From Halopseudomonas phragmitis (GTDB taxonomy: Bacteria; Pseudomonadota; Gammaproteobacteria; Pseudomonadales; Pseudomonadaceae): a stretch of 64,000 nt of DNA. This document shows, piece after piece, positions 8,617-17,512 of the stretch. The stretch covers positions 2,503,501-2,567,500 of the forward strand of contig NZ_CP020100.1 of NCBI RefSeq assembly GCF_002056295.1, in the 5' to 3' direction. Each line of letters opens with the position of its first letter. Within the stretch, counting starts at the first letter, position 1. The position numbers were made by a program, and so were the translations under genes. The notes beneath the pieces were generated by a model. The model saw only the letters and a list, made by a program, of their open reading frames with translations, made no database searches and was not told the origin of the DNA.

Positions 8617-9549
8617 ATGACCGCAGCTATCAGCATTCGCGGGCTGGAGAAGACCTACGCTAATGGTCACCAGGCACTCCAGGGGATTGATCTGGAGGTG
8701 CGTGAGGGGGATTTTTTTGCGCTGCTGGGCCCCAATGGCGCCGGCAAATCAACCACCATCGGTATTCTCTCGTCACTGGTGAACAAGAGCGCCGGCAAGG
8801 TCGAGATTTTCGGTCACGATATCGATACCGATCTGATGGCCGCCAAGCGCTGCATCGGCGTGGTTCCTCAGGAATTCAACTTCAGCCAGTTTGAAAAGGT
8901 CATGGATATCCTGGTCAATCAGGCCGGTTACTACGGAATCCCGCTGGGTCAGGCCCGCGAGCGCGCGGAGGACTACCTCAAGCGCCTGAACCTGTGGGAC
9001 AAGCGCGATGTGCCTTCGCGGATGCTGTCGGGGGGGATGAAGCGCCGGCTGATGATCGCCCGGGCCCTGATTCATGAGCCCCGGCTGCTGATTCTGGATG
9101 AGCCGACCGCCGGGGTGGATATCGAGATTCGACGTTCGATGTGGCAGTTTCTGCAGGACATCAACGCTCAGGGTGTGACCATTGTGCTGACCACCCACTA
9201 CCTTGAGGAGGCCGAGCAGTTGTGTCGGCATATCGCGATCATCGACCGTGGCCGGATCATTCACAACACCAGCATGCGTCGGCTGCTCAAGGAGCTGCAT
9301 GTAGAGACCTTCCTGCTTGATGTGCGCGAGACGCTGAGCGTCGCTCCGGTGCTGAGCGATTACCCATGCCTGCTGGTCGATGAGCACACGCTGGAGGTTC
9401 AGGTCGACAAGTCTCAGGGCATGAATGCGCTGTTTGCCGCCTTGGCCTCGGCGGGTATCGAAGTACTCAGCCTGCGCAACAAGAGCAACCGCCTGGAGGA
9501 ATTGTTCCTGACTCTGGTGGATGAAAACGCCGAGAAAGGAGCCGCCTGA
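8617..9549 (+). CDS. ABC-2 type exporter, ATP-binding subunit
   Basis: 310 residues. It carries Walker A (GPNGAGKST), the Q-loop (VVPQEFNF), the signature MLSGGMKRRL, Walker B (LLILDEPTAGVD) and the H-loop (LTTHYLEEAE). The C-terminal about 80 residues form the accessory domain of DrrA/YadG-like ATPases. It pairs with the permease gene that starts on the last base of its stop codon (TGATG), so the two are translationally coupled. The pair resembles E. coli YadG/YadH and the P. aeruginosa genes next to queF and fadE. The exported substrate is not known. Confidence 0.92.
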   Translation: MTAAISIRGLEKTYANGHQALQGIDLEVREGDFFALLGPNGAGKSTTIGILSSLVNKSAGKVEIFGHDIDTDLMAAKRCIGVVPQEFNFSQFEKVMDILVNQAGYYGIPLGQARERAEDYLKRLNLWDKRDVPSRMLSGGMKRRLMIARALIHEPRLLILDEPTAGVDIEIRRSMWQFLQDINAQGVTIVLTTHYLEEAEQLCRHIAIIDRGRIIHNTSMRRLLKELHVETFLLDVRETLSVAPVLSDYPCLLVDEHTLEVQVDKSQGMNALFAALASAGIEVLSLRNKSNRLEELFLTLVDENAEKGAA

Positions 9550-10325
9550 TGCAGCATTGGCACACTAGCTGGATTGCCTTGGGTACCATCCTGACCAAGG
9601 AAATTCGCCGTTTTACCCGCATCTGGCCTCAGACCCTGCTGCCGCCGGCCATCACTATGGCGCTGTATTTCGTGATTTTCGGCAACCTGATCGGTAGTCG
9701 TATCGGTGAGATGGGTGGTTTGCGTTATATCGACTACATCGTGCCCGGGCTGATCATGATGTCGGTGATCACCAACAGCTACTCCAACGTGGTGTCGAGC
9801 TTCTTTAGCACTAAGTTTCAGCGCTCGATCGAGGAGTTGATGGTGGCGCCGGTCTCGCCGCATGTGATCCTGCTGGGTTATACCCTGGGTGGCGTGGCTC
9901 GGGGGCTGGCGGTGGGGCTGATCGTGACCCTGATGTCGCTGTTCTTCACCCGTCTGCAGGTCGAGCATGTGTGGCTGACCATCGCGGTGGTGTTTTTCAC
10001 CTCGCTGGTGTTTTCTCTGGGCGGTTTCATCAATGCGGTATTTGCCCGCACCTTTGATGATATTTCGATCATCCCGACTTTTGTGCTGACACCGCTGACC
10101 TATCTGGGAGGGGTGTTTTACTCCATCCATCTGTTGCCGGAGTTCTGGCAGAAGGTCTCGCTGATCAATCCGATTCTGCATATGGTCAATGCGTTTCGCT
10201 ATGGCATTTTGGGCGTTTCGGATATAGGTATTGGCACGGCCCTGGCATTGATGGCACTGTTTACCGTTATCCTGTATGGCTACAGTTACTGGTTGCTGGT
10301 GCGTGGCACCGGCCTGCGCCAGTAA
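9549..10325 (+). CDS. ABC-2 type exporter, permease subunit
   Basis: 258 residues with six hydrophobic segments and the ABC-2 permease hallmarks: an amphipathic start (LTKEIRRFTRIWPQTLLPPAITM), FSTKFQRSIEELMVAPVSP in the coupling region, and LTYLGGVFYSIHLLPEFWQ near the C-terminal helices. It partners the ATPase immediately upstream, with overlapping stop and start codons, forming a homodimeric-type inner-membrane exporter. The likely role is export of a lipid, polysaccharide or drug; the sequence does not allow a choice. Confidence 0.92.
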   Translation: MQHWHTSWIALGTILTKEIRRFTRIWPQTLLPPAITMALYFVIFGNLIGSRIGEMGGLRYIDYIVPGLIMMSVITNSYSNVVSSFFSTKFQRSIEELMVAPVSPHVILLGYTLGGVARGLAVGLIVTLMSLFFTRLQVEHVWLTIAVVFFTSLVFSLGGFINAVFARTFDDISIIPTFVLTPLTYLGGVFYSIHLLPEFWQKVSLINPILHMVNAFRYGILGVSDIGIGTALALMALFTVILYGYSYWLLVRGTGLRQ

Positions 10326-10395
10326 TCCCGTCTGATCCACGCGTCGGGCTGGCCTGTCCAGAGCCGCCCGACAATGCAACGAGAGAGTCTTCAGC

Positions 10396-11232
10396 ATGAA
10401 GCAGCACCCGGCTGAACAGTCGCCGCTGGGCAAATCCAGCGCCTATGTCAGTGTCTACACCCCCTCGCTGTTGTTCCCCATTCCCCGGGCACCGAAATGG
10501 GAAGAGTTGGGGCTGCGCGCCGATGCATTGCCCTTTCATGGTGCCGATGTCTGGAACTGTTACGAGTTGTCCTGGTTGAATCCATCCGGCAAGCCCGAGG
10601 TAGCTGCCGCCGAGTTCGTGTTTCCAGTGAAGGCGGCGCGGATCGTTGAATCCAAGTCATTCAAGCTGTATCTGAACTCCTTCAATCAGACGGTGTTCAG
10701 TGATAGGGGGGAGGTGTTGCGGACCCTGGAGTCGGACCTGTCGGTGGCCGCTCAGGGGCCGGTCATGGTGCGCCTGATGGGGATGAACCAGCTTAACCAG
10801 TTCGGACTGTTCCAGATGCCTGGCGAGTGTCTGGATGACCTGGATGTGACTATTGATCGCTACGACTACGACGCCGGACTGCTGGCGTTGGCCGGAACTG
10901 CGGGGGAGGTCAGTGAGACCCTGCACAGCCATCTGCTCAAGTCCAACTGCCCGGTCACCGGGCAGCCTGACTGGGGCTCGGTCCTGATCAGTTACAGCGG
11001 TCGGGCACTCGATCGCGCTGCGTTACTGCGATACCTGGTGTCGTTCCGCCAGCACTCGGACTTCCACGAGCAGTGTGTGGAGCGGATCTTCGTCGATCTG
11101 CGTCGGCTGTTGGGGGAGCGTTCACAACTGACAGTCTACGCACGCTATGTGCGTCGTGGCGGGCTGGATATCAACCCCTATCGCTCGACCCAGGCGGGCT
11201 TGCCTGAGAACTGGCGCCTGGCGCGCCAGTAA
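10396..11232 (+). CDS. queF: NADPH-dependent 7-cyano-7-deazaguanine reductase QueF
   Basis: 278 residues, the length of the bimodular QueF. It reduces preQ0 to preQ1 in queuosine tRNA modification in the cytosol. The N-terminal module carries [22 protein letters not shown] and the substrate motif [15 protein letters not shown]. The C-terminal module carries the catalytic cysteine C185 in [13 protein letters not shown] and the [10 protein letters not shown] segment. It lies after the ABC exporter, as in P. aeruginosa. All expected motifs are present, so I expect an active enzyme. Confidence 0.97.
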   Translation: MKQHPAEQSPLGKSSAYVSVYTPSLLFPIPRAPKWEELGLRADALPFHGADVWNCYELSWLNPSGKPEVAAAEFVFPVKAARIVESKSFKLYLNSFNQTVFSDRGEVLRTLESDLSVAAQGPVMVRLMGMNQLNQFGLFQMPGECLDDLDVTIDRYDYDAGLLALAGTAGEVSETLHSHLLKSNCPVTGQPDWGSVLISYSGRALDRAALLRYLVSFRQHSDFHEQCVERIFVDLRRLLGERSQLTVYARYVRRGGLDINPYRSTQAGLPENWRLARQ

Positions 11233-11241
11233 CGTCTAACG

Positions 11242-11523
11242 TCAGATCCCCATGTCTGACAGGCTCTGCGCTACGCTGCGCAGAGTGCCGACCAGTGTCG
11301 GATGACGGGCTTCAAGGCGCTCGATCAGCAGGTTGACGCCATCCACCAGGGTGGGGTCGGCCTCGGCCATAGCCTCTTCGGCCTCCATCAGGGTCAGCTT
11401 GGCTTCGATGTTGTCCGCCAGCGTCTGCAGCGCCTCGCGTTCTTCCTCGGATAGCGGTCCGTCGGCCTGGTTGAGGGTCTGCTGCAGTGACTCGAGTTGG
11501 GATTTCAGGCGCTTGGTGGGCAT
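11242..11523 (-). CDS. DUF4404 family protein
   Basis: A 93-residue acidic, all-helical protein with heptad-like Leu/Glu spacing (KRLKSQLESLQQTLNQA, EEREALQTLADNIEAKL) and an ARHPTLVGTLRSVAQSLSDMGI tail, the conserved end of DUF4404. It has no signal peptide. In P. aeruginosa a member lies next to queF. It is convergent with queF with 9 bp between stop codons. Function unknown. Confidence 0.8.
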   Translation of the reverse strand: MPTKRLKSQLESLQQTLNQADGPLSEEEREALQTLADNIEAKLTLMEAEEAMAEADPTLVDGVNLLIERLEARHPTLVGTLRSVAQSLSDMGI

Positions 11524-11584
11524 AGCGAAACAACTCCTTGAGGTTTACCTTTACCCCAACTATAACCCGGCTCGGGCGATTGCG

Positions 11585-12142
11585 TCAGGGGCGCTCGTTG
11601 CGTTCCAGCCTGGTCTGGATGTCGAGCAGGCATTCGTTCAGATCGGCAATGGTGTCTATCACATAGTGGGCGCCGGCATTCATCAGTCCCAGGGTGGCCT
11701 GCATGCGGACCCGGTCCTGGTCCGCCGGCTCCATGTCGCGCCACAGATTCAGCCCGACACTTGGCAGCGGACCGCTCATGGCCGTACCGATCGTCCACCA
11801 GCCGGCATTCAGCCCGGCCTGCACACCAGCCACGGTCCCGCTGACCAGAACTCCTCGACGCAATTGGTCGACTGCCAGGTGCGTGGCTGCCTTCAGCAGT
11901 GGGTCAGGCGCGGGGAAGCGCCGCTGTGGTAGTGCGGGCAGGCACAGCCAGGTTTCCGGGAGCAGGCGTGCGGTGGCGGGGAGTTCATCGTCGAACAGGA
12001 CCGCCACGGGAATGCCTCGGCGGGCCAGGCAGTTTTCCAGCGCTTGGTGCCCCGGCAGCAGCTCGGGGTGCTCAGTGCAGCGGCTTTCGATCAGTGTGCC
12101 CGCATACTCGAAAACCAGGGCCTGAATTGGAGAAGCGAGCAT
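11585..12142 (-). CDS. Degenerate HAD protein related to phosphonatase (PhnX)
   Basis: 185 residues from the ATG at 12142. The family hallmarks of phosphonoacetaldehyde hydrolase are visible but altered. Motif I (normally FDWAGT) reads FEYAGT, so the nucleophilic Asp is Glu12. Motif IV (normally VGDTVSDMREGLNAG) reads VSGTVAGVQAGLNAG, losing both Mg-binding Asp residues. The C-terminal NAGAHYVIDTIADL matches the PhnX tail. The cap region that holds the Schiff-base Lys appears mostly missing (185 versus about 270 residues). It is therefore probably not a hydrolase. A similarly placed phosphonatase-related protein is annotated in P. aeruginosa. Confidence 0.75.
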   Translation of the reverse strand: MLASPIQALVFEYAGTLIESRCTEHPELLPGHQALENCLARRGIPVAVLFDDELPATARLLPETWLCLPALPQRRFPAPDPLLKAATHLAVDQLRRGVLVSGTVAGVQAGLNAGWWTIGTAMSGPLPSVGLNLWRDMEPADQDRVRMQATLGLMNAGAHYVIDTIADLNECLLDIQTRLERNERP

Positions 12143-12400
12143 GATGGGGATCCTGTGTCGGCTGTGGGCACCGGTCATGATCGCCTGATCCCATGACAGA
12201 GAGATGACAAGCGGATGTCAGGTCTGAGACTTCAGTGCTACGGTGGGCGGGGGCTGTAGCAACATCAAGATGCGCTTTAACGATGCGGTTTAGCACGAAA
12301 AACACTGAGTTGTGTGCCGGTTTGGATTAAACTGCGCGTTTTTCGGGGCGGTGCCAAGGATTCCGCTTCGCGTGATGAGTCGAAAAGGGAGAGCAACTCC

Positions 12401-13126
12401 ATGAACCTGAACAAGTTGTCGGTTGGCTCCGTACTGGTGGCCGCATTGAGTTGGCTGGGGCTAACTCCGGCTTGGGCCGATTATGATTACGACGATGAGG
12501 CTGAATACCGCAATCCCGACCCTTGGGAGCCGGTTAACCGGGCCGTCTTTCGTTTCAATGACACGCTGGACACTTACACCCTGCGCCCGGTAGCCCGGAC
12601 CTATGACCGACTGATGCCTAAGCCGCTGAATGACGGGGTCAGCAATGTCTTCAACAACCTGGGTGAGCCGAAGAACCTGGTCAACAACCTGCTGCAGGGC
12701 AAGTTCCATGACGCCGGGGTAGACACCGCGCGCTTTCTGCTCAATACCACCCTGGGGGTGGTCGGGGTGTTCGATGTCGCTACCCGTATGGGGTTGCAGC
12801 GCAATGACGAAGATTTCGGCCAGACGCTCGGGGTTTGGGGGGTGAACAGCGGGCCGTACGTCATGCTGCCGTTCCTGGGCCCGAGCACACTGCGTGACGC
12901 TCCTGCCCGTGGTGTGGAAGCCTACTCAGGCTACAACTATTACAACCACCTGGATCATATCCGCACGCGTAACAGTACGATGGCCACCGAAATGGTCGAT
13001 ACCCGCGCTGCCTTACTTGGTCAGGAGCGGCTGATCCGGGGTGATCGCTATACCTTCATTCGCAATGCCTATCTGCAGAATCGCGAGTTCAAGGTACGCG
13101 ACGGAATGGTTGACGACGACTTCTGA
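12401..13126 (+). CDS. mlaA: MlaA/VacJ family outer-membrane lipid asymmetry protein
   Basis: 241 residues. MlaA sits in the outer membrane and removes misplaced phospholipids for retrograde transport through MlaC and MlaFEDB. The signature DPWEPVNRAVFRFNDTLD, the segment RFLLNTTLGVVGVFDVATRMG and GVWGVNSGPYVMLPFLGPSTLRDA are all present. The signal sequence ends ..LTPAWA/DYDYDDE, with no cysteine, so it looks like a signal-peptidase I substrate rather than the lipoprotein known from E. coli. The start at 12401 has GGGAG upstream and gives a normal signal peptide; the frame is open upstream but yields no sensible leader. Confidence 0.92.
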   Translation: MNLNKLSVGSVLVAALSWLGLTPAWADYDYDDEAEYRNPDPWEPVNRAVFRFNDTLDTYTLRPVARTYDRLMPKPLNDGVSNVFNNLGEPKNLVNNLLQGKFHDAGVDTARFLLNTTLGVVGVFDVATRMGLQRNDEDFGQTLGVWGVNSGPYVMLPFLGPSTLRDAPARGVEAYSGYNYYNHLDHIRTRNSTMATEMVDTRAALLGQERLIRGDRYTFIRNAYLQNREFKVRDGMVDDDF

Positions 13127-13132
13127 GGTTTC

Positions 13133-13438
13133 CTAGCCGACACTGTCGAACTGAATACCTACCCGAAACCCCTGGGCTTCATCGGCACTGCAGCGGACCA
13201 CCCGCCCCAGAGCCTCGAGTCCGGGGAGCCCAGGGGTTGGCGAGGCCAGGCTGAAACGCACGGCAACCCCTTCGGCCACCGCTCGGGGCAAGATCACCTG
13301 TGCTCCCTGGCTGGACAGGTCCTGACAGTGAACATGAAAGCTTTCGCCACTATCGGTCAGGGTCAGTTGCCCTTCGCTTTCGATTTGCATGCGAATGAAA
13401 TCACGCTTTTCACTGTAGTGCTGGTCGTGAAACGACAT
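13133..13438 (-). CDS. PilZ-domain c-di-GMP-binding protein
   Basis: A 101-residue stand-alone PilZ domain. The binding motif RxxxR (RDFIR, residues 12-16) and the (D/N)xSxxG motif (DLSSQG, residues 41-46) are both present, so c-di-GMP binding is expected. The ribosome site AAGGAG is 6 nt before the ATG. It is convergent with mlaA and divergent from the response regulator/phosphatase gene. The output partner is unknown. Confidence 0.92.
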   Translation of the reverse strand: MSFHDQHYSEKRDFIRMQIESEGQLTLTDSGESFHVHCQDLSSQGAQVILPRAVAEGVAVRFSLASPTPGLPGLEALGRVVRCSADEAQGFRVGIQFDSVG

Positions 13439-13565
13439 GGCAGCTCCTTGGCCGATTGAGCGGTTTTTTCGTCATCCTAGTCGGCCCGGGGCTGGCGGAC
13501 AAGGAGTTCGGTACGGCAAAGGTTGCCTGGGACGGCGGATAAGAGTAGTGTTTGCCCCTTGAAAG

Positions 13566-13630
13566 CGTCAGGTTACCCTGATCAGACAGATAAATACCCC
13601 TGTGGCCCCGCAACCTGACGGTTTCGGGGC
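13566..13630. promoter_or_regulatory. Inverted repeats in the 5' region of the response regulator gene
   Basis: CGTCAGGTT (13566-13574) is complementary to AACCTGACG (13612-13620), and GCCCCG (13605-13610) to CGGGGC (13625-13630), so two mutually exclusive hairpins could form just before the ATG at 13648. This could be a promoter palindrome or a leader-RNA switch; no regulator is known. Confidence 0.35.
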
Positions 13631-13647
13631 ATTGGCGTAGGGACTCT

Positions 13648-14835
13648 ATGCAGCTTCCTGGCACGACATTGCTGGTAATCGATGATGACGATTCCGTGCG
13701 TCAGAACATCGGCAAACATCTGGAAACATGCGGTTTCGATGTGCTCCAGGCAGGCAACGCCCAGCAAGGGCTCGACCTGTTCACTAGCCAACGACCCGAA
13801 CTGGTATTGTGCGATCTGCACATGTCCGATATCAGTGGCTTCGAGCTGGTCCGGCAGATCACTGACAGAGCACCGGAAACCCCGGTCATCGTCATCTCCG
13901 CCGACAGCGTCATGACCGATGTGGTCGAAGCGCTGCGAGTAGGTGCGAGTGATTACCTGATCAAACCCCTCAAAGATATGCGAGTGCTTGAGCACGCGGT
14001 ACGCCGCTCGCTCGACCGGGCCCGTTTGCGGTTGGAGAACCAGCGCATCCGCGAGCGCCTTGAGCAGGCCAACCGTGAACTGGAAAACCACCTGAAAGTG
14101 CTCAAGGATGATCAGGCGGCAGGCCATCAGGTGCAGCTCAACATGCTGCCACCAAGCCCCTGGCAAAGTGGCGCCTATCTGTGCGAACACCGCATTTTTC
14201 CGTCCCTGTACCTTTCAGGGGATTTTGTTGACTACTTCCGCGTGTCTGACACTCAGGTGGCGTTCTATCTGGCCGATGTGTCCGGTCATGGCTCATCCTC
14301 GGCGTTTGTGACTGTGTTGCTCAAGTTCATGAGCACGCGGCTACTTTATGAGCAGCGCCGGCAGGAAAGTGAAGGACCTATTCACTTCAAGCCTTCGGAT
14401 GTGCTGGGTCACATCAACCGTAGTCTGATCAGTTGCAAGCTGGGCAAGCATGTGACCATGCTGGGCGGTGTGATCGACGAAACCAGCGGAACATTGACTT
14501 ACAGTATCGGCGGGCATCTGCCTTTGCCGGTGCTCTATAGTGAAGGAAAGGCCAGCTACCTGCCCGGCAAGGGCCGCCCGGTCGGTTTGTTCGAGGATGC
14601 TGAGTATGAGGATCATGAACTCAAGCTGCCGGAGTGTTTCACCCTGATGCTGTGCTCGGATGGGGTGCTCGACTGTATCGAGGGTACTACTCTGAGGGAG
14701 AAGGAAGCGCGGCTGCCGGAATTGATGGAGCAGGCTGACGGCGGAATGCAGAATCTGCTGAAACTGCTGGGCATGGACCGTAAAACGGCCATGCCGGACG
14801 ATATATCTGTGTTGCTGTTGAGCAGGAATCCCTGA
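13648..14835 (+). CDS. Response regulator with PP2C/SpoIIE phosphatase domain (RssB/HsbR-like)
   Basis: 395 residues. The N-terminal receiver domain (1-125) has the acidic cluster DDDD (12-15), phospho-acceptor Asp56 (VLCDLHMSD) and Lys in LIKPL. A helical linker (130-165) looks like a coiled coil. The C-terminal PP2C/SpoIIE-type domain (about 190-395) carries SGDFVDYF, DVSGHGSSSAF and MLCSDGVLD, the metal-binding motifs of an active Ser/Thr phosphatase. Family members dephosphorylate an anti-anti-sigma partner, here surely the STAS protein whose ATG overlaps this gene's stop codon. The pair resembles HsbR-HsbA of P. aeruginosa. Confidence 0.92.
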   Translation: MQLPGTTLLVIDDDDSVRQNIGKHLETCGFDVLQAGNAQQGLDLFTSQRPELVLCDLHMSDISGFELVRQITDRAPETPVIVISADSVMTDVVEALRVGASDYLIKPLKDMRVLEHAVRRSLDRARLRLENQRIRERLEQANRELENHLKVLKDDQAAGHQVQLNMLPPSPWQSGAYLCEHRIFPSLYLSGDFVDYFRVSDTQVAFYLADVSGHGSSSAFVTVLLKFMSTRLLYEQRRQESEGPIHFKPSDVLGHINRSLISCKLGKHVTMLGGVIDETSGTLTYSIGGHLPLPVLYSEGKASYLPGKGRPVGLFEDAEYEDHELKLPECFTLMLCSDGVLDCIEGTTLREKEARLPELMEQADGGMQNLLKLLGMDRKTAMPDDISVLLLSRNP

Positions 14836-15332
14836 TGATGACCACCGGCAAGATCCAGTTCGCCGAATGTGAGGGTGCCTTTGTCCTCAAGTTTATCGGG
14901 GATGTGCGCCTGACTCTGTGCGCGGCGCTGGATGCCTATATTGAAAAGATTTTTTGCGCTCTGAACTTTCAGTCGATCGTGATTGATCTGACTGAAACCG
15001 AGGGCATCGACAGTACCTCACTAGGATTGCTGGCCAAGCTGTCGATTCTGTCGAAAGAGAAGGTTGGTTTCCTGCCGACGCTGGTCTCCAATCACGACGA
15101 CATGAATCGCCTGTTGCAAAGCATGGGGTTTGATCAGGTATTCAATATCGTCTCGGAAGCGACACCGAGTGAGACCGAACTGCAGGACCTGCCGGGGCAA
15201 ACCTTGTCTGAAGAGATGGTCAAGGCCAAGGTGCTCGAGGCTCATCGGATCCTGATGAGCCTGAATGCGCATAACCGCGATGCGTTTCGTGATCTGGTTA
15301 GTGCGCTCGAGTCAGACCAGCAGCATCGCTGA
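14835..15332 (+). CDS. STAS-domain anti-anti-sigma factor
   Basis: 165 residues. The STAS domain covers residues 1-105; the phosphorylatable serine is in GIDSTSLGLLAKL (Ser60, matching the DSSGLG motif of SpoIIAA). The C-terminal 60 residues are an acidic helical extension. It starts inside the stop codon of the phosphatase gene (TGATGATG), which implies coupled, near-stoichiometric synthesis. It is likely the substrate of that phosphatase and, when unphosphorylated, would bind a partner such as an anti-sigma factor or diguanylate cyclase encoded elsewhere. Confidence 0.9.
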   Translation: MMTTGKIQFAECEGAFVLKFIGDVRLTLCAALDAYIEKIFCALNFQSIVIDLTETEGIDSTSLGLLAKLSILSKEKVGFLPTLVSNHDDMNRLLQSMGFDQVFNIVSEATPSETELQDLPGQTLSEEMVKAKVLEAHRILMSLNAHNRDAFRDLVSALESDQQHR

Positions 15333-15405
15333 CTGGCAACCCCGTTCCGCCCTTTTTTGGATGGGCCCCGATCCGAGGCCCTGGTCTGCTGTCCCGAGTT
15401 TGGGC

Positions 15406-16353
15406 TCAGGCTGCTGAGGCGGCCCGGGCAGCCAGAAGGCGTTCCAGTTTGAGCTGGTCGGCTGCGAAAGCGCGGATGCCTTCGGCCAGCTTTTCGGTGG
15501 CCATGGCATCTTCGTTATGGCTCCAGCGGAATGCCCGTTCGTCCAGCACTGTTCGCGAGTCGGCCGTACCCCTTAGCGCAGGGGACAGCTCCAGTTCACC
15601 GGGTTCGCCGGCCAGTTGCTGGAGCAGGGCGGGGCTGATGGTCAGCCGGTCGCATCCGGTTAGGGCTTCGATCTGGCCAATATTGCGGAAGCTGGCGCCC
15701 ATCACCACGGTGGCGTACAGATGTTCCTTGTAGTAGCGGAAAATCCGCGCAACTGATTGCACTCCTGGGTCGTCCAGACCGCTGAAATCCCGACCTTCCT
15801 GACGCTTGTACCAGTCGTAGATCCGCCCAACGAACGGGGAGATCAGAAAGACCCCTGCATCGGCACAGGCCTGGGCCTGGGCGAAGGAGAACAGCAGAGT
15901 CAGGTTGCACTGAATGCCTTCGCGCTCCAGCGCCGCAGCCGCCTGGATGCCTTCCCAGGTAGCGGCGATCTTGATCAGCACCCGGTCGCGGGTGATTCCG
16001 AGCTCTTCATAGCCTTCAATCAGCCGGTGGGCCTTGGCAATGGTGGCGTCGCGGTCAAACGACAGGCGCGCATCGACCTCGGTAGAGACGCGCCCGGGCA
16101 CCAGTTTGACGATTTCACTGCCCAGGGCAATGGCAAACCGGTCACAGGCTTCGCTGATCGGGTCGAGACTGCCGGCGGCCTGGCGCAGGGCTTGGTCGAG
16201 CAGAGCGCGGTACTCCGGTTGCTCGGCGGCCTTGAGCAGCAGGGACGGGTTGGTCGTCGCATCGACCGGCTGCAGGGCACGAATGGCCTGAATGTCGCCG
16301 GTATCGGCGACGATGATGGTGTGTTGCTTGAGGCTGTCGAGTTTGCTGGTCAT
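15406..16353 (-). CDS. tal: Transaldolase
   Basis: 315 residues, the length of TalB-type enzymes. It transfers a dihydroxyacetone unit between sugar phosphates in the non-oxidative pentose phosphate pathway. Signature 1 ([13 protein letters not shown], residues 29-41) and signature 2 with the Schiff-base lysine ([16 protein letters not shown]) are present, followed by [30 protein letters not shown]. It lies upstream of the dusA gene in the opposite sense to the STAS gene. Active enzyme expected. Confidence 0.97.
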   Translation of the reverse strand: MTSKLDSLKQHTIIVADTGDIQAIRALQPVDATTNPSLLLKAAEQPEYRALLDQALRQAAGSLDPISEACDRFAIALGSEIVKLVPGRVSTEVDARLSFDRDATIAKAHRLIEGYEELGITRDRVLIKIAATWEGIQAAAALEREGIQCNLTLLFSFAQAQACADAGVFLISPFVGRIYDWYKRQEGRDFSGLDDPGVQSVARIFRYYKEHLYATVVMGASFRNIGQIEALTGCDRLTISPALLQQLAGEPGELELSPALRGTADSRTVLDERAFRWSHNEDAMATEKLAEGIRAFAADQLKLERLLAARAASAA

Positions 16354-16406
16354 GGTCGGCCTTGAACGAAAACGTGAAGTCCTTGGTTGACCTTACCGCA
16401 AGCCTG

Positions 16407-17432
16407 TTACACCGGGCAATCCCGTGGCTGCATCCGCCGAGTCATGTCGCTCAGCAGCTCGTCATAAAGCGCCAGAGGATCTTCACAGCGGTGGATTTCA
16501 CTGCTCAGTTGGCGGCGGAAGTGACGTGCGCCGGGTAGGCCCTGGAACAGCCCGAGAATGTGGCGGGTGACATGGTTCATCAGGCCGCCCTGTTCCAGGT
16601 GGGCGACGATGTAGGGACGTAGCGCCTCCAGCACCTCAATCCGGCTCCGGACCGGTTGCTCGTCGGCATAGAAACGGCGGTCGACCTCGGCCAGCAGGTA
16701 GGGGTTGTGGTAAGCCTCACGGCCCACCATGACGCCATCCAGACAGTCCAGTTGCGCCTGCATCTGATCCAGACTGGCAAGCCCGCCATTGAGGATAATT
16801 TCCAGCTGTGGGAAGTCAGCCTTCAATTGTCTGACCACCTCGTAGCGCAGCGGTGGAATCTCGCGGTTTTCCTTGGGTGACAGGCCTTCAAGAATGGCGA
16901 TACGGGCATGCACGATGAAGGTGTCGCAACCGGCTTCATGCACCTGGCCGACGAAATCACATAGCTCGTCGTAGCTGTCGCGACCGTTGATGCCGATGCG
17001 GTGCTTGACTGTGACCGGTATGCTGCAGGCCTCGAGCATGGCCTTGACGCAATCGGCCACCAGGGCCGGATGGCCCATCAGACAGGCGCCGATCATGTTG
17101 TTCTGAACCCGGTCGCTGGGACAGCCTACATTCAGGTTGACCTCGGCATACCCGGCCTGTTCGGCCAGGGCTGCACAGGTGGCCAGCTCGGCCGGATTGC
17201 TGCCGCCCAGCTGCAATGCCAGAGGCTGCTCCTGCGGGCTGTGGCCGAGAAAACGTGTGCGGTCGCCATGAATAACCGCACCAGTGGTGACCATTTCGCT
17301 GTACAGCAGTGCCTGGCGGCTGATCAGGCGCAGAAAGAAGCGGCAGTGACGATCAGTCCAGTCCATCATCGGCGCAACGCAGAAGCGTCGGGATGGGCCG
17401 GGGCGGTGTAGTGTGGGGGGCTGTAGGCTCAT
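16407..17432 (-). CDS. dusA: tRNA-dihydrouridine(20/20a) synthase DusA
   Basis: 341 residues. This FMN-dependent enzyme reduces uridine in the D-loop of tRNA. The N-terminal TIM-barrel motif VAPMMDWTDRHCRFF and the catalytic-cysteine region VNLNVGCPSDRVQNNMIGACLM are both present, as are VKHRIGI and FIVHAR. The conserved KENREIPPLRYE separates DusA from DusB/DusC. It sits between tal and the T6SS kinase gene; the 80 bp separating it from that gene suggest an independent unit. Confidence 0.95.
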   Translation of the reverse strand: MSLQPPTLHRPGPSRRFCVAPMMDWTDRHCRFFLRLISRQALLYSEMVTTGAVIHGDRTRFLGHSPQEQPLALQLGGSNPAELATCAALAEQAGYAEVNLNVGCPSDRVQNNMIGACLMGHPALVADCVKAMLEACSIPVTVKHRIGINGRDSYDELCDFVGQVHEAGCDTFIVHARIAILEGLSPKENREIPPLRYEVVRQLKADFPQLEIILNGGLASLDQMQAQLDCLDGVMVGREAYHNPYLLAEVDRRFYADEQPVRSRIEVLEALRPYIVAHLEQGGLMNHVTRHILGLFQGLPGARHFRRQLSSEIHRCEDPLALYDELLSDMTRRMQPRDCPV

Positions 17433-17512
17433 GGCAACTGGTCAGGTTTTGATCAGGGGCGGCATTGTAGCAGAACCCGGGCCTGTGAATACCGATAAAC
17501 CGCGACCTGTGC

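Noticed and set aside
9414-10433. A 339-codon Gln/His/Arg-rich frame antisense to the ABC permease
   Set aside because: Low-complexity residue use, typical of a shadow of a membrane-protein gene; the permease has six clear helices.
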